Part shown: positions 26,713 to 36,590 of the stretch, one piece after another
Layout of the letters: each line of letters opens with the position of its first letter
Position numbering within the stretch: position 1 is the first letter of the stretch
Program-made: the position numbers and the translations under genes
Assembly: GCF_022129445.1 (NCBI RefSeq)
Contig: NZ_JADQAQ010000006.1
Span: 1-46,713, forward strand
DNA: 46,713 nt
Direction: 5' to 3'
Origin: Photobacterium sp. Ph5
GTDB lineage: Bacteria; Pseudomonadota; Gammaproteobacteria; Enterobacterales; Vibrionaceae
Notes under the pieces: generated by a model
Database searches by the model: none
What the model saw: only the letters and a program-made list of their open reading frames with translations
What the model was told of the DNA's origin: nothing

Positions 26713-28635
26713 TTACTCTTTGAGTAACGCTTCATCACGCAGTTCGCGATAGTTAAATTTCCGTTTTGTAAAACCAATCTTATCGAAATATTCCAAGATC
26801 TGAATGGCGACTTTTCGTCCTAATTGACTAATTGTTCTAAACTCTGCTGTTTCAAGTTTTTGATGGTGTTCAATATGCTCACGGACACGGTTAGCAATTG
26901 AGATCAAATAGTCGTGGCTTACATAGCGATCCTTAACTATTGCAGAGATATAGCCCAGTTGTGCCAATTTATAGCTCAGAGAACGCAATTCGTCTTCATC
27001 AAAATCACATTCATTGGCGAGATCGCGCACCCACCAAGGCGTTGGATTTTGCTGCATGATTTGGGCAATGTGCTGCCAGCTTTTTTGTTCAAGCTCTGTG
27101 AGTTGTAGCTGGTGGCTGGCAAGGTGTAACCAACCACGAGTATTGATAATGCTTTGCTGGGCTAATAACTGAGCCAAAAGCTCATTAAAAATAGCTGCAG
27201 GTTGGTTGAGTGCTGCAATGCGATAAAGACGATCTTTACCTAAGCCGATGTGGTCATTTTCTTGTTGATGATACTGCGTTAGCTTTTCAATGATGTGCAG
27301 TTGTAGTTGTGCTTGATACGCAGAAGTACAAAGGAAATCACCGTACTGGGTAATATCGTTTTTAACATTACTCGCTGCGATTTGTTCGATGTGCTGATTT
27401 TGATGCTGCCACGTTAACTCACTGATAGATTGTGGTTTATTTTCCAATTTAAAGGAAATGATGTCTTTAATGGAATCAAGTTCTGCGCGTTGGGTTAAAT
27501 AAGTTAAACGCTCCGGCTTTCGCTTACCACGGTTAGGCGGCAGCAAATCAATGACAACGCCACTACCAAGGTTCGTTTTTAAAGCGGGATCACGTAGTAA
27601 AAGGCGATCTTGCTCTGCTAAACATAATGGACTATCGAAGGTAATTTCAGCCAGTACATGCTCGCCTGCTTTCGCTTTATCCGTTTCAAGTAGTGCAATA
27701 CGACCCGTGGTATGGGCTGCAGCATGGAAAACTTGTACGGCTTGCCAGTGCCTTATATCGGTATTGGCAGTCAGTGTCATCGTTACGCGATTGATCACGA
27801 CACCGGGCACAATGTTGACTAACCAGTCACCACGGCTAAGTTCGTCCTTATCAATGTCACCAACGATATTCATAGCTACACGCTGGTTTGAAGTTGCCAC
27901 TTGCGCTGTATTTCCTTGGGCATGTAAACCTTTTATTCGTACATTTTTTGCCTGTGTTTGCCCTTGCTTAAGTTTGTTATGGCTAACAAAACTCAGACTA
28001 TCACCGACCTTTACATTGCCACTTAATGCCGTTCCTGTAACAACCAATCCAGCGCCTTTGACGTGAAAAGCACGATCAATGGCAAGACGAAAGCCTAAAT
28101 CATTTTGCTGTTGTTTTTCATTGTCAGCTAAAGCGATCAAGTGAGTTTTAAGTTCGTCAATACCATCACCAGTAAACGCGGAACAATGAAATATTTTTGG
28201 CTCGGTAAAACCTTGCTGAAATAAGAGTTGAGTGAGTTGTGCTTCTAACTGCTGCTGTTGCGCTAAGGTAGTGAGATCTGACTTGGTGATCACCACTGTT
28301 AGGCTATCCATGGCCAATAAACGCAAAATGACTAAATGCTCATAGCTTTGCGCCATCATGCCCTCATCACCCGCGACAATCAGCATCGCATGATGGGCTG
28401 TACCGACACCGGCTAGCATGTTGGAAAGAAACTTCTCGTGACCCGGAACATCAATAAAACCAAGCGTTTCTTGTTGCTGTGTTTGTGCTGAGTAATAGGG
28501 CATAAACGCGTAACCCAAATCAATGGTTAATCCACGTTTTTGCTCTTCTGGTAAGCGATCAGTATTGATGCCCGTTAAGGCTTGAAGTAAATGGGTTTTA
28601 CCATGATCAACATGGCCAGCAGTGGCGATTATCAT
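26713..28635 (-). CDS. selB: Selenocysteine-specific elongation factor SelB
   Basis: This 640-residue translational GTPase has G1 AGHVDHGKT (about 5-13), G3 DVPGHEKF and G4 TKSD, then EF-Tu-like domains II and III. Four C-terminal winged helices (about 380-640) bind the SECIS hairpin. Its length is near E. coli SelB (614). It delivers Sec-tRNA to UGA codons followed by SECIS, here in fdoG. It is the last gene of the minus-strand operon, 23 bp after selA, and convergent with selC. Confidence 0.96.
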   Translation of the reverse strand: MIIATAGHVDHGKTHLLQALTGINTDRLPEEQKRGLTIDLGYAFMPYYSAQTQQQETLGFIDVPGHEKFLSNMLAGVGTAHHAMLIVAGDEGMMAQSYEHLVILRLLAMDSLTVVITKSDLTTLAQQQQLEAQLTQLLFQQGFTEPKIFHCSAFTGDGIDELKTHLIALADNEKQQQNDLGFRLAIDRAFHVKGAGLVVTGTALSGNVKVGDSLSFVSHNKLKQGQTQAKNVRIKGLHAQGNTAQVATSNQRVAMNIVGDIDKDELSRGDWLVNIVPGVVINRVTMTLTANTDIRHWQAVQVFHAAAHTTGRIALLETDKAKAGEHVLAEITFDSPLCLAEQDRLLLRDPALKTNLGSGVVIDLLPPNRGKRKPERLTYLTQRAELDSIKDIISFKLENKPQSISELTWQHQNQHIEQIAASNVKNDITQYGDFLCTSAYQAQLQLHIIEKLTQYHQQENDHIGLGKDRLYRIAALNQPAAIFNELLAQLLAQQSIINTRGWLHLASHQLQLTELEQKSWQHIAQIMQQNPTPWWVRDLANECDFDEDELRSLSYKLAQLGYISAIVKDRYVSHDYLISIANRVREHIEHHQKLETAEFRTISQLGRKVAIQILEYFDKIGFTKRKFNYRELRDEALLKE

Positions 28636-28658
28636 AAAGTGGTGTTATTAGTTCTTTG

Positions 28659-30131
28659 TTATTCGTGATTGGAAAGTGAAAGTTGAGCAAGCTGAGCAAG
28701 CTGAGCGATGAAGTCTTGTTCATGGCTGATCCCACGTAAACATAACCATAGTTTGTCATGGTGAATGCGACCGATAATTGGGATCTCGCCGCTTGCTAAA
28801 AGATCCGCAAGATCATTAAGCGTATAAGATGTTTGGTTATTGTTAATATTGAAACATAAGGCGACAGATTCAAGCTGCTCGGTGGGTAGTGCGCCACTGC
28901 CTATTTGTCCCATTGAAGGCATCACCGTAACTGTAAAATACTGGCTAACCAACTGCTGACAGTAAGGCACTAGACGTTCACCTAAATCTGTAAGTGCATC
29001 AAGGCTACGAGTTAGCATAGATAGCGTGGGTAGATCGCAAGGTAAACGCTCTGGATGACGGTATAAATTCAGTGTCGCTTCAAGAGCCGCTAAGGTCATT
29101 TTATCGCAGCGAAGTGCGCGTTTAAGTGGGTGATGTTGCAGTTGCTCAATGAGTTCAGATTTACCGGCAATGATCCCAGCTTGGGGGCCACCCAATAGTT
29201 TGTCACCTGAAAAGCTCACTAAATCAATGCCATCTTGCAGCATCTTTTGTGGCATAGGCTCGCTTGGTAGTCCGTACTGGGCTAAATCGATTAATGAACC
29301 ACTGCCTAAATCGCTGATCACTGGCACTTGCATTGCGCGCCCTAACGCACAGAGTTCAGCTTCAGATACCGCGCTGGTGAAGCCTTGGATCATGTAGTTA
29401 CTGGTGTGTACTTTCATCAATAACGCGGTGCTTTCATTAATTGCTTGTTGGTAGTCTTTTAAGTGAGTGCGATTCGTGGCACCAACTTCAACGAGCTGAC
29501 ATCCCGCTTGGCGCATGACATCAGGAATGCGAAATGAGCCACCAATTTCAACTAACTCACCGCGTGAAACAATCACTTCTTTGCCATTGGCTAAACTTGC
29601 TAACATGAGTAGTACTGCAGCAGCATTGTTATTAACCAAACATGCATCTTCACAACCAATGAGCTGTTGCAGTTGCTCACTGATCGCTTGATCACGATGA
29701 CCACGTTTACCTTGCTGGAGTGAATATTCCAAGGTTGACGGAAAGCGCATGACATCAGTCACTGCTTTTATAGCGGCTTCTGCCTGTAAAGAACGGCCTA
29801 AATTGGTGTGTAAGATAGTACCGGTTAAATTAAAAACGCGACGCTGTCCTTTATGTTGTAAAGGTTCTATTGATTGTGCGAGATGATGAGAAAACAGATT
29901 GATACGCGCCAATTTTTGTTGTGGAAGTGCCAGCCCGTCGCACTCACTGAGTGTTAGCCATTGCGGTAATTGTTGTTGTTCACGAATGGTATTACGAGCT
30001 TGTTCTAAAAGTTGGCGAACAAGTACAGTGGTGTGTTCTTTGCCAAACTGATGGATCAAGGGCTGTTGTAATTCGTGATTTAAAATTAGATCAACACTGG
30101 GTAAGTGGGCATAGAGTGCTTGGGCTGTCAT
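28659..30131 (-). CDS. selA: L-seryl-tRNA(Sec) selenium transferase
   Basis: This 490-residue PLP enzyme (E. coli SelA has 463 residues) has the Lys site SFSGDKLLGGPQAG at about residue 310. Other family segments are RVFNLTGTILHTNLGRS and CLVNNNAAAVLL. It converts Ser-tRNA(Sec) to Sec-tRNA(Sec) using selenophosphate. The selenophosphate synthetase gene selD is not in the window and must lie elsewhere. It lies 13 bp after fdhE and 23 bp before selB. Confidence 0.96.
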   Translation of the reverse strand: MTAQALYAHLPSVDLILNHELQQPLIHQFGKEHTTVLVRQLLEQARNTIREQQQLPQWLTLSECDGLALPQQKLARINLFSHHLAQSIEPLQHKGQRRVFNLTGTILHTNLGRSLQAEAAIKAVTDVMRFPSTLEYSLQQGKRGHRDQAISEQLQQLIGCEDACLVNNNAAAVLLMLASLANGKEVIVSRGELVEIGGSFRIPDVMRQAGCQLVEVGATNRTHLKDYQQAINESTALLMKVHTSNYMIQGFTSAVSEAELCALGRAMQVPVISDLGSGSLIDLAQYGLPSEPMPQKMLQDGIDLVSFSGDKLLGGPQAGIIAGKSELIEQLQHHPLKRALRCDKMTLAALEATLNLYRHPERLPCDLPTLSMLTRSLDALTDLGERLVPYCQQLVSQYFTVTVMPSMGQIGSGALPTEQLESVALCFNINNNQTSYTLNDLADLLASGEIPIIGRIHHDKLWLCLRGISHEQDFIAQLAQLAQLSLSNHE

Positions 30132-30144
30132 ATCGCTCTCGGCA

Positions 30145-31035
30145 TTACTGCATTAGTGGTAAAAGGAATGGGTTAAAACCATTACGGTATAATTCGTTTT
30201 GGTTTAACTTCTGATCTAGCACTAATGTTGCAAGGTCGTCTGCGATAGGATCAAGGTTTGGTTGTTTTTCTAAAAATAAAACCTTCAGGTAACTATTACA
30301 GTGATCGCAAGTTTCTGCACGTACCGCATCTTCTAGCGTTTCACTTTGTAGTTGAATATTTTCACCATCCGCACATTGGGTACATTCAGCACGAAGACGA
30401 TGCCACTCAGTTTCACATTGGCTGCAATGTAAGTAACGGTGACCACTGCCTTTAATCAAACTAGCTACTGGCGCACCACCACAAAGGGGACAGAAATGTT
30501 GTTTTACATTTGGCTCAGGTTGCCATTCTAATGCTGTGGTTTTTACAACCAAGCTAGTGAAGGTATTGATACAGGCCCATAGTAAAATGGCAAGATCTGC
30601 AGGTACACGCTCAGACTGATTATGCTGAAGCGCGGTGAAGTAATGATGAAGAGTGTCGCTATCTACATCTTGCAGTGAGTCGATCACTTTTACGATATCA
30701 TCAGATGTCACTAGGCGTAACGATGTGGTTAATTGCAATAACATGGCTTCGAGAATAGGGTACCAAGCTTGATCTAAAGATAGCGGCCAAGTTAGGGTGT
30801 TTTCTGATACAAAGTTAGCAACGGGTTGGGCAAAATCTTCGGTTAATTGCGCTTGTTGTTGCACAATCTGTCCGGCTAGTAATAGGTAGTCTGCCATAAA
30901 AGAGTCTTTAGCTAGTGCACGTAAACGTTCGGCACGAGCAGAAAAAATGGTTGCAGGATCCCCAATGATTAACGGAGTAAAGCCGTCACTGTTTTGCTTA
31001 ATGATGGTGTTTTTATCTAGAATTTTAACGCTCAT
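30145..31035 (-). CDS. fdhE: Formate dehydrogenase accessory protein FdhE
   Basis: This 296-residue cytosolic protein has the paired Cys motifs of FdhE: CPLCGG, CSQCETEW, CTQC and CDHC (rubredoxin-like metal site, C-terminal half). FdhE is needed for activity of the respiratory formate dehydrogenases N and O. The frame opens at a TTG at 31047, but the ATG at 31035 gives MSVKIL, and GGAAAA upstream suits it better. Two strong hairpins separate it from fdoI. Confidence 0.93.
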   Translation of the reverse strand: MSVKILDKNTIIKQNSDGFTPLIIGDPATIFSARAERLRALAKDSFMADYLLLAGQIVQQQAQLTEDFAQPVANFVSENTLTWPLSLDQAWYPILEAMLLQLTTSLRLVTSDDIVKVIDSLQDVDSDTLHHYFTALQHNQSERVPADLAILLWACINTFTSLVVKTTALEWQPEPNVKQHFCPLCGGAPVASLIKGSGHRYLHCSQCETEWHRLRAECTQCADGENIQLQSETLEDAVRAETCDHCNSYLKVLFLEKQPNLDPIADDLATLVLDQKLNQNELYRNGFNPFLLPLMQ

Positions 31036-31055
31036 ACTGTTTTCCAATTACAAGA

Positions 31056-31085
31056 ATACCAACCAAAGTAAACCTTGGTTGGTAT
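31056..31085 (-). terminator. Hairpin 2 in the fdoI-fdhE spacer
   Basis: ATACCAACCAA and TTGGTTGGTAT form a perfect 11-bp stem around an 8-nt loop. It lies 21 bp upstream of the fdhE start and could affect translation initiation or act in RNA processing. It has no T tract on the transcribed strand. Confidence 0.65.
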
Positions 31086-31093
31086 GAAAATAG

Positions 31094-31123
31094 AAAAGCG
31101 GTAAGTGCAGGCTTACCGCTTTT
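31094..31123 (-). terminator. Hairpin 1 (attenuator-like) in the fdoI-fdhE spacer
   Basis: AAAAGCGGTAAG and CTTACCGCTTTT form a 12-bp perfect stem with a 6-nt loop, 12 bp after the fdoI stop. On the minus strand it ends in TTTTCTATTTT. It looks like a leaky terminator that lowers fdhE-selA-selB expression relative to the structural genes. Confidence 0.75.
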
Positions 31124-31134
31124 TAATTATGTTG

Positions 31135-31770
31135 TTAGTGTTGGTTTTTGCCGCTAGTTAGCGAGCGGAACCAACGTGGGTGGTGTTTCTTCGCCCAAGC
31201 AGGAGAAACTTTACCTTCTAACATGCCGTCGATTGACCCTTTAACCCAGTATGCCATGTAAGCATGGATAATAAGGCTAAGCGCAAAAACAATGGCAGTG
31301 ATTGAGTGAACAATCAGTGCTATACGTACAACATCAATGCTGAAGTACGCCGCAAAGTAGGCACGCCATGCAATCAAACCAGTAACGAGAAGGATCAGTC
31401 CACAAGCAATAAATTGACGTAGGATCATTTTTTGACCTGCGTTGTATTGTCCTGCTTCTGGTACGTTTTCTTCGTTCTCGGTTAAGACATCTTTAACTTT
31501 GAGCATCCACTGGAGATCACCTTTTTCAAAGTGATTGTGGCTCCAGTAGCGCACAACTAAAAACGCTAAGCCAATGGTCATAATAATTGCGCCGAATGGG
31601 TGCAAAATACGTGCAAGTTGCGGCGAACCGTAGACATAGCTAAGGAAGTGCAGTGGTGCAAACATAAAAGATAAACCAGACAATAGTGTCCAGATACCAG
31701 TTAATGCGACAGTCCAGTGCACAACGCGATCTAAAGGCTTATGACGTAAAATTGTTTTATTCAAACTCAT
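31135..31770 (-). CDS. fdoI: Formate dehydrogenase cytochrome b556 subunit
   Basis: This 211-residue gamma subunit has four hydrophobic segments and the His residues expected for two b hemes (HWTVALTG, LHPFGAI, VHSITAIV, IIHAYMAY). It anchors FdoGH in the inner membrane and passes electrons to the quinone pool. Its length equals that of E. coli FdoI (211). The start overlaps the fdoH stop by 4 bp. Confidence 0.95.
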   Translation of the reverse strand: MSLNKTILRHKPLDRVVHWTVALTGIWTLLSGLSFMFAPLHFLSYVYGSPQLARILHPFGAIIMTIGLAFLVVRYWSHNHFEKGDLQWMLKVKDVLTENEENVPEAGQYNAGQKMILRQFIACGLILLVTGLIAWRAYFAAYFSIDVVRIALIVHSITAIVFALSLIIHAYMAYWVKGSIDGMLEGKVSPAWAKKHHPRWFRSLTSGKNQH

Positions 31771-32642
31771 TTTTCATCTCCTTCTTCTTCTGCAACACGG
31801 CTACGACCAACGGTGACACGGTGAATAGCAGCAAGTGCAAGCGTACCCACTAAACCTGCAGCAGCCAGAGGCTTCACATCGTCTTTCCATAGCTTCACGG
31901 TTTCACTGATCTTTGGATCTTTAGGTAGATCGTATCGCTCAGGATCGGTGATATCGTGCAATACATAAATTACGTGTGTACCGCCGACACCTGCTGGATT
32001 ATATACGCCAGCATTTTTGTGACCTTTGGCTTTCAGTGCTGCGACACGTTGATTAGCGTATTCAAGAATTTCTTCTCTCTCACCAAAACGTAGTGCACCT
32101 GTAGGACAGGTTTTTGCACATGAAGGCACTTGACCTGCCTGTAGGCGATCAAGACACAAAGTACACTTGTAAACACGGTTATCGACTGGGTTCATGCGTG
32201 GAATATCAAACGGACAACCAGCAATACAGTAGCCACAACCGACACACTTTTCAGAGTTGAAATCGACAACACCGTTTTCGTATTGCACGATAGCATCAGG
32301 CTCTGGACAGGCTTTTAAACAGCCAGGATCAGAACAGTGCATACAGCTGTGTTTACTGAATAACCATTTGAACTTGTTATCTTCTTCAATTTCTTTGAAG
32401 TGGATAGTGGTCCATGTTTCAGCGGTTGTATTTGGCGGGTTTTGGTAAGTGCCTTCAAAGGTACCTACTTTGCCGCGCAAGTTGTTCCATTCGCTACACG
32501 CATCCATACAGCCTTTACAGCCAGTACAGCACGTTACATCGATAAGCTTTGTTACCTGAATTTGGCGTTTACGCGCATCAGGTGAAGGCGTTAGCGATGA
32601 TGTCGCAGAACTACGAATAATATTCTGTGATTCCATACCCAT
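31767..32642 (-). CDS. fdoH: Formate dehydrogenase iron-sulfur subunit
   Basis: This 291-residue beta subunit has four Cys clusters for [4Fe-4S] centres: CTGCKGCMDAC, CMHCSDPGCLKACP, CVGCGYCIAGCP and CTLC...CAKTCP. A single membrane anchor lies near residues 255-275. It carries electrons from FdoG to the cytochrome b subunit. The gene begins 3 bp after the fdoG stop and overlaps fdoI by 4 bp. E. coli FdoH is of similar length (300). Confidence 0.95.
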   Translation of the reverse strand: MGMESQNIIRSSATSSLTPSPDARKRQIQVTKLIDVTCCTGCKGCMDACSEWNNLRGKVGTFEGTYQNPPNTTAETWTTIHFKEIEEDNKFKWLFSKHSCMHCSDPGCLKACPEPDAIVQYENGVVDFNSEKCVGCGYCIAGCPFDIPRMNPVDNRVYKCTLCLDRLQAGQVPSCAKTCPTGALRFGEREEILEYANQRVAALKAKGHKNAGVYNPAGVGGTHVIYVLHDITDPERYDLPKDPKISETVKLWKDDVKPLAAAGLVGTLALAAIHRVTVGRSRVAEEEGDEK

Positions 32643-32645
32643 GGC

Positions 32646-35600
32646 TTACTTCACCTTTTCCACGTTAACCAAGAATGCCTTGTACTCTGGTGTTTGCGAG
32701 TTTGCATCACCCACATCTGGTGTTAGCGTGTTAGCTAAGTAACCAGGTTTGGTGTCGCCTTCGTAACCCCAGTGAATAGGAATACCTACAGTGTGAACGG
32801 CTTGACCGTTAACATGCAGCGGCGTAATACGCTTAGACACATAAGCTTTCGCTTCAATGAAGCCACGCTTAGAGGTGACGCGAACCATGTCAGCATTCTT
32901 GATGCCACGCTCTTTCGCTAAGCCTTCACCAATCTCAACAAATTGTTCAGGTTGTAGAACAGCGTTGAAGTGAGAGTGGCTCGTCCACGTATGGAAGTGC
33001 TCCGTTAAGCGGTAAGTTGTACCGACAAATGGGAACTGCTCTTTTTGACCAAGCTGCTCAAGATCGTCTTTGAAAATACGTGCCGCTGGGTTGGATACCA
33101 CATTCTTATGTAATGGGTTGGTACCAATTGGTGTTTCAAACGGTTCGTAGTGCTCAGGGAACGGACCTTCAGCCATTTTATCAAGCGCAAATAGACGACC
33201 CACGCCTTCTGGTTGCATGATAAATGGACCGGCATTGCTTGATGGTGGCAACTTAGCGTTAAAGTCTGGCACATCAGGACCAACCCACTTACTACCATTC
33301 CATTCAACTAACGTGCGTGACTTATCCCAAGGGCTACCGTCAGGGCGTGTTGATGCACGGTTGTACAGTACACGACGGTTAGCAGGCCAAGACCATGCCC
33401 AGTTTGGCGCTAAACCTAAACCGGATGGATCGCTATTATCACGACGTGCAGTTTGGTTACCCGCTTGAGTCCAACTACCTGTGTATAGCCAACAACCCGC
33501 AGTGGTCGAACCGTCAGCTTTTAGTTTACTAAAGCTAGATAGTTGATTACCGTTAGCATCTTTACCGTTAAGCTCTTGTGCTAATTCTTTGGTGTTTGGC
33601 GCATCAGGGATAGCGTAGTTCCAATCTAGAGATAAGATTGGATCTGGGTATGTACCGCCATTTTTCTGGTACATATCGCGCATCTTCAAGAAGATACCCG
33701 CTAAAATCTCAGCATCACCTTTCGCTTCTCCCGGCATATCTGCCGCTTTCCAGTGCCACTGTAACCAGCGCGCTGAACTTACGATGGTGCCATCTTCTTC
33801 AGCAAAACATGCACAAGGTAAACGGAATACTTCAGTTTGGATATTCTTGGTATCCACTTCGTTTACGTTTGGCTTGTTCTGCCAGAAAGTAGAGGTTTCT
33901 GTCGCTAGTGGATCGATCACTACCAAGTATTTCAACTTAGATAGCGCATCCAGTGATTTCTGCTTGTTAGACATCGAGCCAACAGGGTTGAAACCTTGAC
34001 AGATGTAGCCGTTCATTTCGCCTTTCTTCATCATGTCGAAGACGCGAAGCATGTCGTAACCCTTATCCCACTTCGGCATCATGTCGTAACCAAAGTTGTT
34101 TTCTGCGGTTGCATTTTTACCGTAGAACGACTTCAGTAATGAAACGAAGAAAGACGGGTAGTGTTGCCAGTAGTTTGTTTGATCTGCTTCAAGTGCCACG
34201 GGTGTGTGGTGCTTAAGGTGAGTAGCAAGATCGACATCTTTATCAGATGGCAGCTTTAAGTAGCCCGGCAAACTTTGTGCTAGCAAACCAAGGTCAGTAA
34301 TACCTTGGATATTTGAGTGACCACGTAGGGCGTTAACACCGCCGCCAGCCATACCCATGTTACCGAGTAGTAACTGGATCATTGCCATACAACGGATGTT
34401 TTCAGCGCCTTTTGAGTGCTGAGTCCAACCTGTTGCGTACAAAATAGTGGCAACACGGTTATCGGCTGCTGTGCTACCTAGCGCTTTACACACGTGTTCA
34501 AACATATCAACAGGGGTACCTGTGATGTTTGAAACTACATCAGGTGTATAGCGAGATACGTGATCTTTTAGTAAGTTCCATACACAGCGAGGATGTTGTA
34601 GGGATTCATCCTTCATTGCGTAGCCGTTATCGTCTAGCTTGTAGAACCAGCTACTACGATCGTACTTACGTTTCTCAGCGTCATAGCCAGAGAACAGACC
34701 ATCGTGGAATGCGTAATCATCACGTACGATAAAGCTAGCGTTAGTGTAGGCTTTCACATATTCGTGATTCACTTGACTGCTTGCGATCAGGTAACGAATA
34801 GCACCTAATAGAAAAGCAATATCAGCACCAGATCGGATCGGTGCATAGTGATCAGCCACTGCTGCTGTACGCGTGAAACGTGGATCAACAACAATGATTT
34901 CAGCGTTATTGGTTTTTTGAGCTTCAATTGCCCAGCGGAAGCCAACAGGGTGTGCTTCTGCTGCGTTACCGCCCATTACAAGGATTACGTTGGCATTTTT
35001 AATGTCAACCCAGTTGTTGGTCATCGCGCCGCGGCCAAATGTTGGAGCAAGACTTGCTACCGTTGGGCCGTGTCAAATACGCGCTTGAGTGTCAACTGGA
35101 ACCATGCCCAAACCACGGGCAAATTTTTGTGTTAACCAACCATTTTCGTTGCTTTCTGCCGAAGCACATAGCATACCTGTGGTTAGCCAGCGGTTAACTG
35201 TGGTGCCTTGCTCATTTGTTTTAACAAGGTTTTCATCACGGTCTTGCTTCATTAACTTGGCAATACGGGTGAATGCTTCATCCCATGAGATACGTTGCCA
35301 TTTGTCTGAACCAGGTGCGCGATATTCGGGGAATTTCAAACGTTGTTCGCTGTTAACAAAACCAGCTAGACCCGCACCTTTTGGACATAATGCACCACGG
35401 CTTACTGGATGATCAGGATCACCTTCAACGTGGAATACTTTTTGTTTAATGTTACCGTTTGAAGCACCAGTGCTATAAAGCAAAGTACCGCAACCAACAG
35501 AACAGTAAGAACACGTATTACGCGTTTCTTTTGCCGCTGTTAATTTAAATTCTCGCGCTTGCGCCCAAGCCTTTTGCGGTATTGTGGCAAGGGAAGCAAT

Positions 35601-35660
35601 AGATGTCGTAGCGACAGCTCCCGCGCACAATTTAAATAATTGACGTCTACTTATATTCAA
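32646..35660 (-). CDS. fdoG: Selenocysteine formate dehydrogenase, catalytic subunit
   Basis: This protein has about 1004 residues when the in-frame UGA at 35073-35075 is read as selenocysteine. The Tat signal SRRQLFKL is at the N terminus, then the [4Fe-4S] site CSYCSVGC. The active site is VDTQARI-Sec-HGPTVAS, and the MobisPGD-binding domains run to the C terminus. Without Sec the frame is split at 35073. The start is taken as the TTG at 35660, 6 nt after AGGTGAG. This makes the Sec residue 196, the same position as in E. coli FdnG, and no ATG is available upstream. It oxidises formate in the periplasm with FdoH and FdoI. FdnG and FdoG cannot be told apart by eye. Confidence 0.95.
35032..35075 (-). 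promoter_or_regulatory. SECIS element and Sec UGA codon of fdoG
   Basis: The UGA (35073-35075) is followed by a two-part hairpin. A lower stem CGGCC/GGCCG (35066-35070 with 35032-35036) leads to an upper stem-loop at 35044-35061, reading GGUAGCAAGUCUUGCUCC. The upper stem has a bulged U after GG and an apical AGUC-type loop, the features recognised by SelB in E. coli (bulged U and G-U in the loop). Confidence 0.9.
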
Positions 35661-35762
35661 AGTCAACTCACCTAATTATTATTAAAAAGAATTGTATTAC
35701 ATAAGAGGTCGGCTATTATAGGCGCGAATATAATATCGTCAAATTTTTGTGTGAAATAATAA

Positions 35763-36590
35763 ATGTCTAGTTGTTTAATTACTGATGAATATATAGAACA
35801 TAAAGAATATTCCATTCATGAAATAATCAAATATAAGAATGGAATAAAAATAGAATGTGAAGACTTTATTGCAGAAGAAGTTCCCATTGCGCTTATTTAT
35901 AATGGAATATCCCATGTGGTAATGATGGCAACCCCTTCAAATCTAGAAAGCTTTGCTATTGGGTTTTCATTATCTGAAAGAATCATTAACAATATTAAAG
36001 AAATAAAACATATTGATATAAAAAGTAGTAAAGAGGGAATAGAAGTTTATATAGAATTACAAAATCGTGCTTTTATGATGCTTAAAGAACAGCGTCGACA
36101 GTTGGTGGGAAGAACCGGTTGTGGGCTGTGTGGTATTGAGCATTTAAAACAAGCAATGAAGCCAGTTAATACTGTCCCTGATACGCAGAGAATGCCACTT
36201 TCTCTTATTAATCAATCTCTTAAATCTCTCTATAACAATCAGGAACTCGCTAACCGTACGGGCTGTACCCATGCTGCAGTGTGGCTAAATGAGCAAGGTG
36301 AACTTGCCGCAATTTATGAAGATGTTGGTCGGCATGTAGCATTAGATAAGTTAATTGGTGCTCGTGCAAAATACTCACGACTTACCAAAGGTGCAATCTT
36401 AATTACCAGTCGTGCAAGTTATGAAATAATTCAAAAGGCCACATCTGTGGGAGTGGAAATATTATTTGCAGTATCAGCACCTACAGCATTAGCGATTAAT
36501 TTAGCTGAAGAATCTGGATTAACATTAATCGGATTTTGTCGTGAAGGTCGCGCAACTATTTACACAAATAAACACAGAATAATAAATTAG
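35763..36590 (+). CDS. fdhD: Formate dehydrogenase sulfurtransferase FdhD
   Basis: This 275-residue protein has the conserved Cys motif GRTGCGLCGIEHL (about residue 120), which carries sulfur from IscS to the molybdenum cofactor. It also has the GARAKYSRLTKGAILITSRAS segment typical of FdhD. It is essential for activity of formate dehydrogenases. It diverges from fdoG across a 102-bp spacer. The ATG at 35763 has no strong RBS. The first 100 residues are more AT-rich in codon use than the neighbours. Confidence 0.94.
   Translation: MSSCLITDEYIEHKEYSIHEIIKYKNGIKIECEDFIAEEVPIALIYNGISHVVMMATPSNLESFAIGFSLSERIINNIKEIKHIDIKSSKEGIEVYIELQNRAFMMLKEQRRQLVGRTGCGLCGIEHLKQAMKPVNTVPDTQRMPLSLINQSLKSLYNNQELANRTGCTHAAVWLNEQGELAAIYEDVGRHVALDKLIGARAKYSRLTKGAILITSRASYEIIQKATSVGVEILFAVSAPTALAINLAEESGLTLIGFCREGRATIYTNKHRIIN

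Noticed and set aside
27551..28066. 171-residue open frame on the plus strand
   Set aside because: It is antisense to the well-supported selB and has low-complexity Ser/Thr/Ala composition without a recognisable domain.
35073..35075. Stop codon splitting fdoG, suggesting a pseudogene or frameshift
   Set aside because: Context VDTQARI-UGA-HGPTVAS, a SECIS hairpin and adjacent selA, selB and selC show it is a selenocysteine codon.
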